From contig CANGCT010000023.1 in NCBI GenBank assembly GCA_947452415.1, positions 1 through 33,259 of the forward strand: 33,259 nucleotides of DNA, read 5' to 3'. The notes below the pieces were generated by a model that did not search any database, was not told where the DNA came from, and saw nothing but the letters and a program-made list of their open reading frames with translations. Made by a program: the position numbers and the translations under genes. The DNA is from Flavobacteriaceae bacterium. Its GTDB lineage: Bacteria; Bacteroidota; Bacteroidia; Flavobacteriales; Flavobacteriaceae. Positions 18,475-25,532 of this stretch are shown here, piece by piece (within the stretch, counting starts at the first letter, position 1; the number at the start of each line of letters is the position of its first letter).

Positions 18475-19677
18475 TTACACCATTAAATCCATTTTTTTCC
18501 ACCACCAAAAATCCAAAGGAAAATCAGGATAATTGCTAATGAATTTTTTATATTTAGATATTTTGGAATCTTGCTCATTAAATTTAACTTCTATTGCAAA
18601 ACCTTTTAAAAATTGGGTTTCTATTATAAAATCAACTTCATTTCCATCTGCAGTACGCCAATATTTAACCTGATCTACATCATATCGTTCTAAAAGCAAC
18701 CTACAACACAAATTTTCCAAAACAATACCTTTGTCTGCACGTTGCTCTGTAGGAGAAAAATGATTTACTAAAACATTTCTTAATCCTAAATCGTTGATAT
18801 AAACTTTAGGCATCTTGGTTAACTCTTTCCTAAGATTATTGTAAAACGGTTTGACTAAAGTAATATGGAAACACTTTTGTAAGACATATAAATAATTTTC
18901 AACCGTTGCATTTGTGATTCGTAAAGTATTCGAAATTTCATTAACATTCAATAAATTTCCCGATTGGCTAGCCAAAAGCAGCAACATTCTGTAAAATTTA
19001 GTTTCATCTGTAATCCCTGACTCCAGAATATCTCTTTTAATAAACGAATCTCTAATTTCTTTAAGGAGTTCTATTTTTTGATCTATATCATTTTCTAAAA
19101 CTACAGCAGGATATCCACCATAATTAACAAACTCATCCATATAAGTCCAAAGAAGGTTTTCTTTTATAGATTTGGATTTTTTTTTATTTTGTAATGATTT
19201 TAATTCCAAAACCAAATCCGATCTACCTTTAAAAAGTAAAAATTCTTCAAAATCAAGTGTTCCCATCTGAAAAATCTTTTTTCTTCCAACTAATGAATCT
19301 TTAAATTGTCTATCAACATAAAATGCGGAACTTCCTGTAGCGACTATTTTTAATTGGCTAGAATATTCATCAAAAAGCAATTTTATAAAATTTGTAGCAT
19401 TGTCTAAATATTGTATTTCATCAATAAAGACAATGATTCTTTCTCCTTCTTGAAGTGGACAAAACTTGAATAGATTTTCTGGATTTTGATTAAGTTCGTC
19501 TAAAATATCCTTTCTATCTAAATTTAGAAAATAAGTAGGTTTATTTTGCTTTTTTAAATCTTCATACAATTGCTTTAATAGAGTTGACTTCCCTATTTGC
19601 CTAGCGCCAATAAGGACAGTAAACTCTTTTTTATAAAGATGTTTTGCAATTATTAAAAGTTTTTTTCTTCTTACCAT
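18475..19677 (-). CDS. AAA-type ATPase with DUF4143 / nuclease-like C-terminal region
   Basis: The 400-residue protein has a P-loop ATPase domain: Walker A GARQIGKST (24-32), Walker B RIIVFIDEIQ with D87/E88, and sensor IVATGSSAF with S116/S117. A middle region (about 215-270) reads like a winged helix (LLNVNEISNTLRITNATVENYLYVL). The C-terminal DUF4143 part has a PD-(D/E)xK-like motif, GNEVDFIIE followed by FAIEVKFNE. Members are common in Bacteroidota and archaea; their function is largely unknown. The start is ATG at 19677 (MVRRKKLL), the first in frame. It is monocistronic. A -7 box lies only 4 bases before the ATG, and an ordered array of 17-bp sites lies further upstream, suggesting controlled, perhaps autoregulated, expression. 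No toxin or antitoxin partner is adjacent. Confidence 0.85.
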   Translation of the reverse strand: MVRRKKLLIIAKHLYKKEFTVLIGARQIGKSTLLKQLYEDLKKQNKPTYFLNLDRKDILDELNQNPENLFKFCPLQEGERIIVFIDEIQYLDNATNFIKLLFDEYSSQLKIVATGSSAFYVDRQFKDSLVGRKKIFQMGTLDFEEFLLFKGRSDLVLELKSLQNKKKSKSIKENLLWTYMDEFVNYGGYPAVVLENDIDQKIELLKEIRDSFIKRDILESGITDETKFYRMLLLLASQSGNLLNVNEISNTLRITNATVENYLYVLQKCFHITLVKPFYNNLRKELTKMPKVYINDLGLRNVLVNHFSPTEQRADKGIVLENLCCRLLLERYDVDQVKYWRTADGNEVDFIIETQFLKGFAIEVKFNEQDSKISKYKKFISNYPDFPLDFWWWKKMDLMV

Positions 19678-19681
19678 AGGG

Positions 19682-19689
19682 CAAATATA
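19682..19689 (-). promoter_or_regulatory. Candidate -7 box of the ATPase gene, close to the start codon
   Basis: The minus strand reads TATATTTG. Only four bases separate it from the ATG at 19677, so the transcript would start at or near the A of ATG. There is no TTG at the -33 position; the region is AT-rich, and a degenerate copy of the array site (19692-19709) falls in the spacer. Confidence 0.55.
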
Positions 19690-19721
19690 TTAAATTAATC
19701 GATATTATTTAAATAAAAATA

Positions 19722-19805
19722 TAAATTATCGGATATTTTAAATCACATACAATATAAAATATCCGATAATTTACATAGTATACTATATAAATTATCGGAT
19801 ATTTT
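19722..19805. promoter_or_regulatory. Three-copy alternating 17-bp repeat array upstream of the DUF4143 ATPase
   Basis: The 17-mer AAATTATCGGATATTTT occurs at 19723-19739 (+), 19756-19772 (inverted) and 19789-19805 (+). Start-to-start distances are exactly 33 bp each. Sites 1 and 2 form an inverted repeat with 19-bp arms (19722-19740 and 19755-19773) and a 14-bp spacer. Sites 2 and 3 merge into a 50-bp palindrome with one mismatch, centred at 19780/19781. The array lies at about -45 to -130 relative to the predicted ATPase transcription start and just after the GlmU-like gene, so a terminator role is the alternative. Confidence 0.85.
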
Positions 19806-19835
19806 TATTTATTACCTTTAAATAGATAAGAAATA

Positions 19836-21011
19836 TTACTCTTTCCTATATTTTTTAGTTTCTTCAAAAACGTGTTCTAAGATCTTAGCATCGTCTTCTG
19901 TAAATTCCATATTACGACGTGCCATTACAATTTTAGCAGTTTGAAATGCTTTGCTTGTTAAGTAAGTTGAAAATCCGGATGCTCCTCCCCAAGAGAAACT
20001 TGGCACAAAATTTCTTGGAAAACCTGCACCAAAAATATTAGTGCTTACGCCTACAACAGTTCCTGTATTGAACATGGTGTTGATACCACATTTACTATGA
20101 TCACCCATCATTAATCCACAGAATTGTAAACCCGTTTTAGCGAAATTTTCGGTTTCGTAACTCCATAATTTTACTGGTTCGTAATTATTTTTCAGGTTGG
20201 AATTATTGCTGTCGGCACCAATATTACACCATTCACCAAGAACAGAATTTCCTAGAAAACCATCGTGTCCTTTATTGGAATAGGAAAAAAGTACCGAATT
20301 ATTTACTTCACCACCAATAACCGAATGAGGCCCAACAGTTGTAGCCCCATAAACTTTGGATGCCAATTTTACTCTTCCTGATTCGCAGAGCGCAAATGGT
20401 CCTCGAATAACGGAACCCTCCATAATTTCAGAATTTTTTCCAATATATATAGGGCCCGTAGATGCATTTAAAGTTACAAATTCTAGTTTGGCTCCTTCTT
20501 CTATAAATATATTTTCGGGCGCAATCACATTAACCGATTTCGGAATAGGTTGTGACGTTCTTCCTTCTGTAATCAATTCAAAATCTTCTCGTAAAGCAGC
20601 GTCATTTTTGGCAAAAATATCCCAGGAATGCTCTACTGTGAGGCAATCTTCTGAATACTCTATAATTTCATAAGCATCAAAATCTACTTCTTCTTGAGTT
20701 TCATTAGTGTAAAAAGCGATAACTTCATCTCCTTTAAAAATGGCTTGATTGGATTCAAGGTTTTTTACCATTTCAGATAGAATAGCGTTTGGCAAAAAAG
20801 AAGCATTAATCATTACATTATTTTCTAGTTCTACCATTGGATACTTTTCCGAAAGGTATTCTTCGGTTAAAGTGGTAGTGGTATAGCCTAAATATTTTTC
20901 CCATTTTTCACGAATGGTTAAAACACCTATTCGTATTTCGGCCACAGGTCTTGTAAAAGTAAATGGTAATAGTGCTTCACGAACAGTTCCGTCAAATAGT
21001 ATGTAGTTCAT
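19836..21011 (-). CDS. GlmU-like protein (alternative bacterial GlmU family, left-handed beta-helix)
   Basis: The 391-residue cytoplasmic protein resembles the alternative GlmU family (TIGR03991 from memory). The second half is a left-handed beta-helix with hexapeptide turns (ASTGPIYIGKNSEIMEGSVIRG, KVYGATTVGPHSVIGGEVNNSV, and a later MMGDHSKCGINTMFNTGTVVGV). That is the fold of the acetyltransferase part of GlmU, which makes UDP-GlcNAc. The first half aligns only loosely: it begins MNYILFDGTVREALLPFTFTRP and lacks the GxGTRMxSxxPK nucleotidyltransferase loop. Either step, or neither, may be active. It is found in Bacteroidota that lack a standard GlmU, which suggests a cell-wall precursor role. 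A candidate -7 box TACTTTTG on the minus strand lies at 21069-21076. Confidence 0.8.
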   Translation of the reverse strand: MNYILFDGTVREALLPFTFTRPVAEIRIGVLTIREKWEKYLGYTTTTLTEEYLSEKYPMVELENNVMINASFLPNAILSEMVKNLESNQAIFKGDEVIAFYTNETQEEVDFDAYEIIEYSEDCLTVEHSWDIFAKNDAALREDFELITEGRTSQPIPKSVNVIAPENIFIEEGAKLEFVTLNASTGPIYIGKNSEIMEGSVIRGPFALCESGRVKLASKVYGATTVGPHSVIGGEVNNSVLFSYSNKGHDGFLGNSVLGEWCNIGADSNNSNLKNNYEPVKLWSYETENFAKTGLQFCGLMMGDHSKCGINTMFNTGTVVGVSTNIFGAGFPRNFVPSFSWGGASGFSTYLTSKAFQTAKIVMARRNMEFTEDDAKILEHVFEETKKYRKE

Positions 21012-21092
21012 TTCAGAAGGTTAAAAGGTTAAAAGTTTAGCAGTTTAGAAATACTATTAAACCCTGCTCAAAAGTACAAAGATTTAGTAAAT

Positions 21093-21120
21093 AAAAAAAC
21101 CTCCCAATAAATTGGAAGGT
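21093..21120 (-). terminator. Terminator of rpmE2
   Basis: A 10-base-arm hairpin (21099-21108 with 21111-21120; one G-U pair in the minus-strand RNA, very small loop) is followed on the minus strand by seven T. It begins 28 bases after the L31 stop codon. Confidence 0.88.
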
Positions 21121-21148
21121 CTTAATAAAATTTGAACACTGTAAAATA

Positions 21149-21400
21149 TTATTTACCGTGTTTAGCGTATTTAGTTTTGAATTTATCAATACGTCCTGCA
21201 GTATCAATAAGTTTAGATTTACCTGTGTAAAATGGGTGTGATGTTCTAGAGATCTCCATTTTATAAACCGGATATTCAACTCCTTCGTGAGTGATAGTTT
21301 CTTTAGTTTCTACTGTTGACTTAGTGATGAAAACATCTTCGTTTGACATGTCTTTAAAAGCAACTAATCTGTAATTTTCTGGGTGAATTCCTTGTTTCAT
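21149..21400 (-). CDS. rpmE2: 50S ribosomal protein L31, type B
   Basis: The 83-residue protein matches L31 type [20 protein letters not shown] at the N-terminus, then [29 protein letters not shown]. The zinc-binding cysteines of type A are absent, as expected for the zinc-independent form. It binds the 50S central protuberance and bridges to the 30S head. Many Bacteroidota use only this form; no copy of type A is in the window. It is a single-gene transcript with a full promoter, a leader of about 97 nt and a strong terminator. Confidence 0.97.
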   Translation of the reverse strand: MKQGIHPENYRLVAFKDMSNEDVFITKSTVETKETITHEGVEYPVYKMEISRTSHPFYTGKSKLIDTAGRIDKFKTKYAKHGK

Positions 21401-21503
21401 TGTGTTAATCTTTTATTTGTTATGAGGTAGTTTGTTGTGAAGCTTTTAAAGAAAAGGTATCAACTGACTACAACTTTTGTTTATTCATTTTTATTTGAGA
21501 GTG

Positions 21504-21532
21504 CAAAAATACAATTATTTTTTAATAATCAA
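21504..21532 (-). promoter_or_regulatory. rpmE2 promoter
   Basis: On the minus strand TTG (21532-21530, within TTTG) is followed after 18 bases by TATTTTTG (21511-21504), a full consensus match. Transcription would start near 21497. Confidence 0.72.
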
Positions 21533-21589
21533 ATTTTTTTATCCCTTTTTTTATTTGAATTATATAATCAGCAATAATAATGGAATTAG

Positions 21590-21597
21590 TATATTTG
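21590..21597 (+). promoter_or_regulatory. Candidate -7 box for the DUF4199-GT2 operon
   Basis: TATATTTG lies 26 bases upstream of the DUF4199 ATG. No TTG is found at the preferred -33 spacing. Confidence 0.5.
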
Positions 21598-21623
21598 TAG
21601 ATTAATTTTAACATTTTAAAAAG

Positions 21624-22163
21624 ATGGAAAATAAAACTTCGCCAGCTAAATCTGGTTTGCAACTTGGTCTATTATTCGGTGTTATAATGGTATTAGAGTT
21701 TGTAATATCTTATGTCATAGGTATTGAAAAGCTAATTGGAAGTAGTTTTGGAATAATAATAAATTTATTAAACTATTTAATTCTACCCTTTTTATTCATC
21801 TTTTTGGGCTGTACTAATTACAAAAAATTGAATGGAGGATTTGTATCTTTTTCAGAATGTCTTAAAATTGGTGTTTCTATAACCGTTGTTGCTGCTTTAA
21901 TTTATGCAATTTTTAACCTATTTTTTAATTTAATCTTTCCAGAATTTGCCTCTCAAATTCTTGCCGTAACCAAATCGGAAATTCTTAAAAAGAATCCTAA
22001 TATGACTGCCGAGCAAATAGATTTGGCAATTTCTATGACTAAAAAATTCATGAGTCAATATATTGTATTTCCTGTAACAATAGCTATGTATGCTTTTTTC
22101 GGATTGCTATACTCATTACTTGTTGGTGCAATTGTGAAAAAAGATTCTAATCAAAGTTTTTAA
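21624..22163 (+). CDS. DUF4199 integral membrane protein
   Basis: The 179-residue protein has four predicted TM helices (about 11-31, 42-62, 80-104 and 146-171) and a charged, probably cytoplasmic loop between helices 3 and 4 (AVTKSEILKKNPNMTAEQID). The N-terminal ENKTSPAKSGLQLGLLFGVIM and the phenylalanine-rich helix 3 match the DUF4199 family of Bacteroidota, of unknown function. It sits 5 bases upstream of a GT2 glycosyltransferase, with which it probably forms an operon. Such pairings suggest, but do not prove, a role in envelope glycolipid or polyprenyl-sugar metabolism. Confidence 0.8.
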   Translation: MENKTSPAKSGLQLGLLFGVIMVLEFVISYVIGIEKLIGSSFGIIINLLNYLILPFLFIFLGCTNYKKLNGGFVSFSECLKIGVSITVVAALIYAIFNLFFNLIFPEFASQILAVTKSEILKKNPNMTAEQIDLAISMTKKFMSQYIVFPVTIAMYAFFGLLYSLLVGAIVKKDSNQSF

Positions 22164-22168
22164 ATTTA

Positions 22169-23128
22169 ATGAACTTATCCATAATTATCCCATTATTAAA
22201 CGAACAAGAATCGTTGCCTGAATTGCATTCTTGGATTGTGAAGGTCATGAACGCCAACCATTATACTTATGAAGTTATCTTTATTGATGATGGAAGTACC
22301 GATGATTCTTGGCATAGCATTGAGGATCTTAATCTAAAAGATTCCAATGTAAAAGGGATTCGTTTTTTAAGAAATTACGGTAAATCTCAGGCGTTGCATG
22401 CTGGCTTCAACAAGGCAGAAGGTGATGTAATCATTACTATGGATGCCGATTTGCAAGACAGCCCTGATGAGATTCCGGAACTTTACGACATGGTTACCAA
22501 AGGAAATTATGATTTAGTTTCTGGCTGGAAAAAGAAGCGTTATGACAATGCGGTTACTAAAAACCTTCCTTCTAAATTATTCAATTTGGCAGCACGAAAA
22601 ACTTCGGGAGTGTATTTGAATGATTTTAATTGCGGATTGAAAGCCTACAAAAATATTGTTATTAAAAACATTGAAGTTTCGGGCGAAATGCACCGTTATA
22701 TTCCGGTATTGGCAAAAAATGCTGGGTTTGGTAATATTGGCGAAAAAGTAGTCATCCACCAAGCACGAAAATATGGCGAATCTAAATTTGGAATGAGCCG
22801 TTTTATTAATGGGTTTCTAGATTTAATAACTATTTGGTTTTTGTCTCAATACGGAAAAAGACCAATGCACTTTTTTGGTGCGGCTGGAGTTTTAATGTTT
22901 ATCATAGGACTATTATCTACTGGATTTATAATTGTTTTCAAATTAATTAAACTTTTTGTACTCCATGAGCCTACCATTTTGGTCGCACAAAATCCGTTGT
23001 TTTATATTGCCTTAACTTCCATGATTATTGGATCTCAATTATTTCTTGCAGGATTTTTGGGGGAAATAATTCTTCGAACTAAAAACAATGAAGAACGGTA
23101 TAAAATTGCCAAGGAAATAAATTTATAA
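22169..23128 (+). CDS. Membrane-bound family 2 glycosyltransferase (DPM1/ArnC-like)
   Basis: The 319-residue enzyme has an N-terminal GT-A domain. Seen: IIIPLLNEQESLPELH (residues 5-20), the nucleotide-binding FIDDGSTDDSW near 39-48, GKSQALHAGF at 71-80, and the DXD metal site D92/D94 in MDADLQDSPDEIP. Two C-terminal TM helices follow (about 232-258 and 275-303). This architecture transfers a sugar from a nucleotide donor to a polyprenyl phosphate on the inner face of the membrane, as in DPM1, GtrB and ArnC. The sugar is unknown. It is co-transcribed with the DUF4199 gene. No strong terminator follows; an imperfect hairpin lies at 23150-23178. Confidence 0.9.
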   Translation: MNLSIIIPLLNEQESLPELHSWIVKVMNANHYTYEVIFIDDGSTDDSWHSIEDLNLKDSNVKGIRFLRNYGKSQALHAGFNKAEGDVIITMDADLQDSPDEIPELYDMVTKGNYDLVSGWKKKRYDNAVTKNLPSKLFNLAARKTSGVYLNDFNCGLKAYKNIVIKNIEVSGEMHRYIPVLAKNAGFGNIGEKVVIHQARKYGESKFGMSRFINGFLDLITIWFLSQYGKRPMHFFGAAGVLMFIIGLLSTGFIIVFKLIKLFVLHEPTILVAQNPLFYIALTSMIIGSQLFLAGFLGEIILRTKNNEERYKIAKEINL

Positions 23129-23206
23129 ATAAGTGTCTGACTATACGTTTTACCCTAAAAAGTAATTCTTTAAGGTAACAAATTGTGACCTCAAACATTT
23201 TAAAAG

Positions 23207-23695
23207 ATGGAAATAGAAGTTATTCAAAATAAAATTTATGAAGTAAGAGGTTGCAAAGTCATGTTAGACTTTGATTTGGCTGAGCTTTATGAAATTGAAA
23301 ATAAAAGACTTAAAGCTTCCGTGAGACGAAATATATCTCGTTTCCCAGAAGATTTCATGTTTGAATTAACTGAAACAGAATTTACAAACTTGAGGACGAA
23401 ATTTTCGTCCTCAAGTTATGGAGGATTGAGATATATGCCTTTTGACTTCACAGAACAAGGAGTTGCAATGCTTTCAAGTGTATTAAAAAGTGGTAAAGCA
23501 ATAGAAATTAACATTTCAATAATGCGAACATTTGTAGCAATTCGACAATTTGCATTGAATTACTCTGAATTACAAAATAAAATCATGGAAATAGAAGGTC
23601 AATTTCCTGAAATTTACAATGTCTTAAATTATCTAGTAGAAAAAGACACTAACAATATAGATAAAGAACGAACGAAAATAGGTTACAAAAAATAA
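23207..23695 (+). CDS. ORF6N domain protein
   Basis: The 162-residue protein has an ORF6N domain at residues 5-110: VIQNKIYEVRGCKVMLDFDLAELYEI, KRLKASVRRNISRFPEDFMFEL, RYMPFDFTEQGVAMLSSVLKS, ISIMRTFVAIRQF. A short helical tail follows, ending with KKIGYKK-like basic residues. The domain came from large DNA viruses and phages and is thought to bind DNA; in Bacteroidota it is widespread on chromosomes with unknown role. No phage genes are adjacent. It lies between the GT2 operon and the phosphosugar mutase, and may be a small single-gene insertion. A perfect 15-bp-arm palindrome lies within its coding sequence. Confidence 0.85.
   Translation: MEIEVIQNKIYEVRGCKVMLDFDLAELYEIENKRLKASVRRNISRFPEDFMFELTETEFTNLRTKFSSSSYGGLRYMPFDFTEQGVAMLSSVLKSGKAIEINISIMRTFVAIRQFALNYSELQNKIMEIEGQFPEIYNVLNYLVEKDTNNIDKERTKIGYKK
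23387..23417. repeat. Palindrome within the ORF6N coding sequence
   Basis: Perfect 15-base arms (23387-23401 and 23403-23417) flank a single T at 23402. It falls in the codons for NLRTKFSSSS, within the ORF6N domain. Arms this long are not expected by chance inside a 489-bp gene. Confidence 0.9.
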
Positions 23696-23711
23696 GTTTA
23701 CAAATAGGCTT

Positions 23712-23786
23712 AGCCCTGATAGAAGCGGCATCCTTTTCTTGCTGTTTTTTAAGCAAGAAAAGATAGAGCGGATAGCAGGAATAGCT
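23712..23786 (+). ncRNA. Structured RNA element upstream of the phosphosugar mutase (Flavo-1-like)
   Basis: The element begins AGCCCTGATAGAAGCGGCAT and ends with GATAGAGCGGATAGCAGGAATAGCT. A 10-bp perfect hairpin (23734-23743 with 23752-23761) lies inside. The outer ends pair: CCTG (23715-23718) with CAGG (23776-23779) and AGC (23712-23714) with GCT (23784-23786). The two inner strands carry near-repeats GATAGAAGCGG and GATAGAGCGG, typical of a conserved internal loop. It closely resembles a GC-rich element dispersed in flavobacterial intergenic regions; from memory this is the Flavo-1 RNA family. It lies 18 bases before the mutase ATG. Function is unknown. Confidence 0.65.
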
Positions 23787-23804
23787 TCATAAAAAAAAAA
23801 GAAT

Positions 23805-25532
23805 ATGCAATTGGAACAAAATATTTTAGACAAAGCAAATGAATGGTTAACTCCGGCTTTTGACCAAGAAACCCAAGAAGCCATTCGCGAAATGATGGCT
23901 AACTCTCCAAAAGATTTAGAAGAGAGTTTTTATAAAAATTTAGAATTCGGTACTGGTGGAATGCGCGGAATTATGGGTGCTGGAACCAATAGAATTAATA
24001 AATATACTTTGGGAAAAAACACCCAAGGGATTTCGGATTATCTTAAAAAATCCTTTCCTGGAGAGGCTTTAAAAGTAGTAATTGCTTACGATTGCCGCCA
24101 TAATAGCGATACTTTGGCTAAAACGGTTGCCAATGTTTTTTCTGCCAATGGAATTCAGGTGTATCTTTTTTCGGATATGCGCCCTACACCAGAGTTATCG
24201 TTTGCATTAAAACATTTGAAATGCCATGCCGGAATTGTATTGACGGCTTCTCATAATCCACCAGAATATAACGGTTACAAGGTATATTGGCAAGATGGTG
24301 GGCAACTAGTTCCGCCACAAGATTCGGAAATTATTCAAATAATTGAAGCGCTTCCGTATGACAATATTAAGTTTGATGCTAATGAAAATTTAATTGAATA
24401 TATAGATACCGAGGTTGACGTCGCTTTCGCAAAATCTACTATTGAAAATGCAAGTTTTAATACGCCAGTTTCGGCTAAAGAAAATTTAAAGATTGTATAT
24501 ACTTCACTTCATGGAACTTCTATTAAATCAATTCCTGGAGTTTTGGCTAAGGCTGGTTATACCGATGTAAATATTGTTGCAGAACAAGAAGTTCCTGATG
24601 GGGATTTTCCTACTGTAATCTCGCCAAATCCAGAAGAACCAGAAGCCCTATCTATGGCTATGGCTCTAGCAGATAAAGTTGGAGGAGATATTGTAGTTGG
24701 TACCGATCCAGATTCTGACCGTTTGGGAGTGGCAGTTCGCGATACTAATGGCAAAATGACTTTGTTAAATGGTAATCAAACTATGGTTGTCATGACGGCT
24801 TTCCTTTTAGAACAATGGAAACGTGCTGGAAAAATTAGTGGAAAGCAATTTATAGGAACTACTATTGTTTCTACCCCAATGATGCTAGAACTTGCTGCTG
24901 CTTATGATGTAGAGTGTAAAGTTGGATTAACTGGTTTTAAATGGATTGCAAAATTCATAAAAGATTTTCCAGAATTGGAATTTATTGGTGGTGGGGAAGA
25001 AAGTTTTGGATATATGGTTGGCGATGCAGTTCGCGATAAAGATGCTGTTGCAGCTACCTTGTTAGTATGTGAAATTGCCGCACAAGCCAAAGCGGCAGGC
25101 AGTTCCTTATACCAAGAACTATTAAACTTGTATGTAGATTTCGGATTTTATAAAGAACATTTAATTTCTTTAACCAAAAAAGGCATCTCTGGATTGGAAG
25201 AAATTAATCAAATGATGGTAAGCCTTCGTGAAAATCCAGTTGATGAAATTAATGGGGAACGTGTTGTATGTATTGAAGATTACAAAAATGCAACTGCTAA
25301 AAATAGGTTTACTGGAGAAGTAGAATCAATTAATATTCCAAAATCGGATGTGTTGATTTATTATTTAGAAGATGGCTCTAAAATTTGTGCCCGTCCTAGC
25401 GGAACGGAACCAAAGATAAAATTCTATTTTAGTGTAAATGCACCTTTAGATGTTGTAGAAAATGCTACAGAAGTTGAAAAAGAATTAGACGATAAAATTA
25501 AAAACATAATTACTGCTATGCAGTTGAAGTAA
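23805..25532 (+). CDS. Phosphosugar mutase (phosphoglucomutase/phosphomannomutase family)
   Basis: The 575-residue enzyme interconverts hexose 1- and 6-phosphates. All four family motifs are present: GTGGMRGIMGAGTNRIN at 49-65, the phosphoserine loop TASHNPPEYNGYK with S149, the Mg2+ loop GTDPDSDRLG with D301/D303/D305, and the sugar/phosphate loops GGEESFGYM (near 397) and RPSGTEPKIKFY (near 530). The length fits the long PGM2/phosphopentomutase-like class, so glucose-1,6-bisphosphate synthase or deoxyribomutase activity cannot be excluded. Its stop overlaps the start of the ABC transporter by one base (TAATG), which implies translational coupling. The structured RNA element lies in its leader. 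Confidence 0.93.
   Translation: MQLEQNILDKANEWLTPAFDQETQEAIREMMANSPKDLEESFYKNLEFGTGGMRGIMGAGTNRINKYTLGKNTQGISDYLKKSFPGEALKVVIAYDCRHNSDTLAKTVANVFSANGIQVYLFSDMRPTPELSFALKHLKCHAGIVLTASHNPPEYNGYKVYWQDGGQLVPPQDSEIIQIIEALPYDNIKFDANENLIEYIDTEVDVAFAKSTIENASFNTPVSAKENLKIVYTSLHGTSIKSIPGVLAKAGYTDVNIVAEQEVPDGDFPTVISPNPEEPEALSMAMALADKVGGDIVVGTDPDSDRLGVAVRDTNGKMTLLNGNQTMVVMTAFLLEQWKRAGKISGKQFIGTTIVSTPMMLELAAAYDVECKVGLTGFKWIAKFIKDFPELEFIGGGEESFGYMVGDAVRDKDAVAATLLVCEIAAQAKAAGSSLYQELLNLYVDFGFYKEHLISLTKKGISGLEEINQMMVSLRENPVDEINGERVVCIEDYKNATAKNRFTGEVESINIPKSDVLIYYLEDGSKICARPSGTEPKIKFYFSVNAPLDVVENATEVEKELDDKIKNIITAMQLK

Noticed and set aside
18475..19677. DUF4143 ATPase as half of a toxin-antitoxin or defence pair
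   Set aside because: No small partner gene is adjacent on either side, and the neighbours are housekeeping genes.
19722..19805. CRISPR array interpretation of the regularly spaced repeats
   Set aside because: Copies alternate in orientation, only three exist, 'spacers' are 16 bp, and no cas gene is near.
21037..21279. 80-codon open frame on the minus strand overlapping rpmE2
   Set aside because: It spans the rpmE2 terminator and is out of frame with the clear L31 protein.
23150..23178. Imperfect hairpin after the GT2 gene as terminator
   Set aside because: Ten-base arms with a mismatch but no T-tract on either strand; insufficient for a terminator call.
23207..23695. ORF6N gene as a sign of a prophage
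   Set aside because: No integrase, structural or lysis genes, attachment site or tRNA are near; ORF6N genes are common singletons on Bacteroidota chromosomes.
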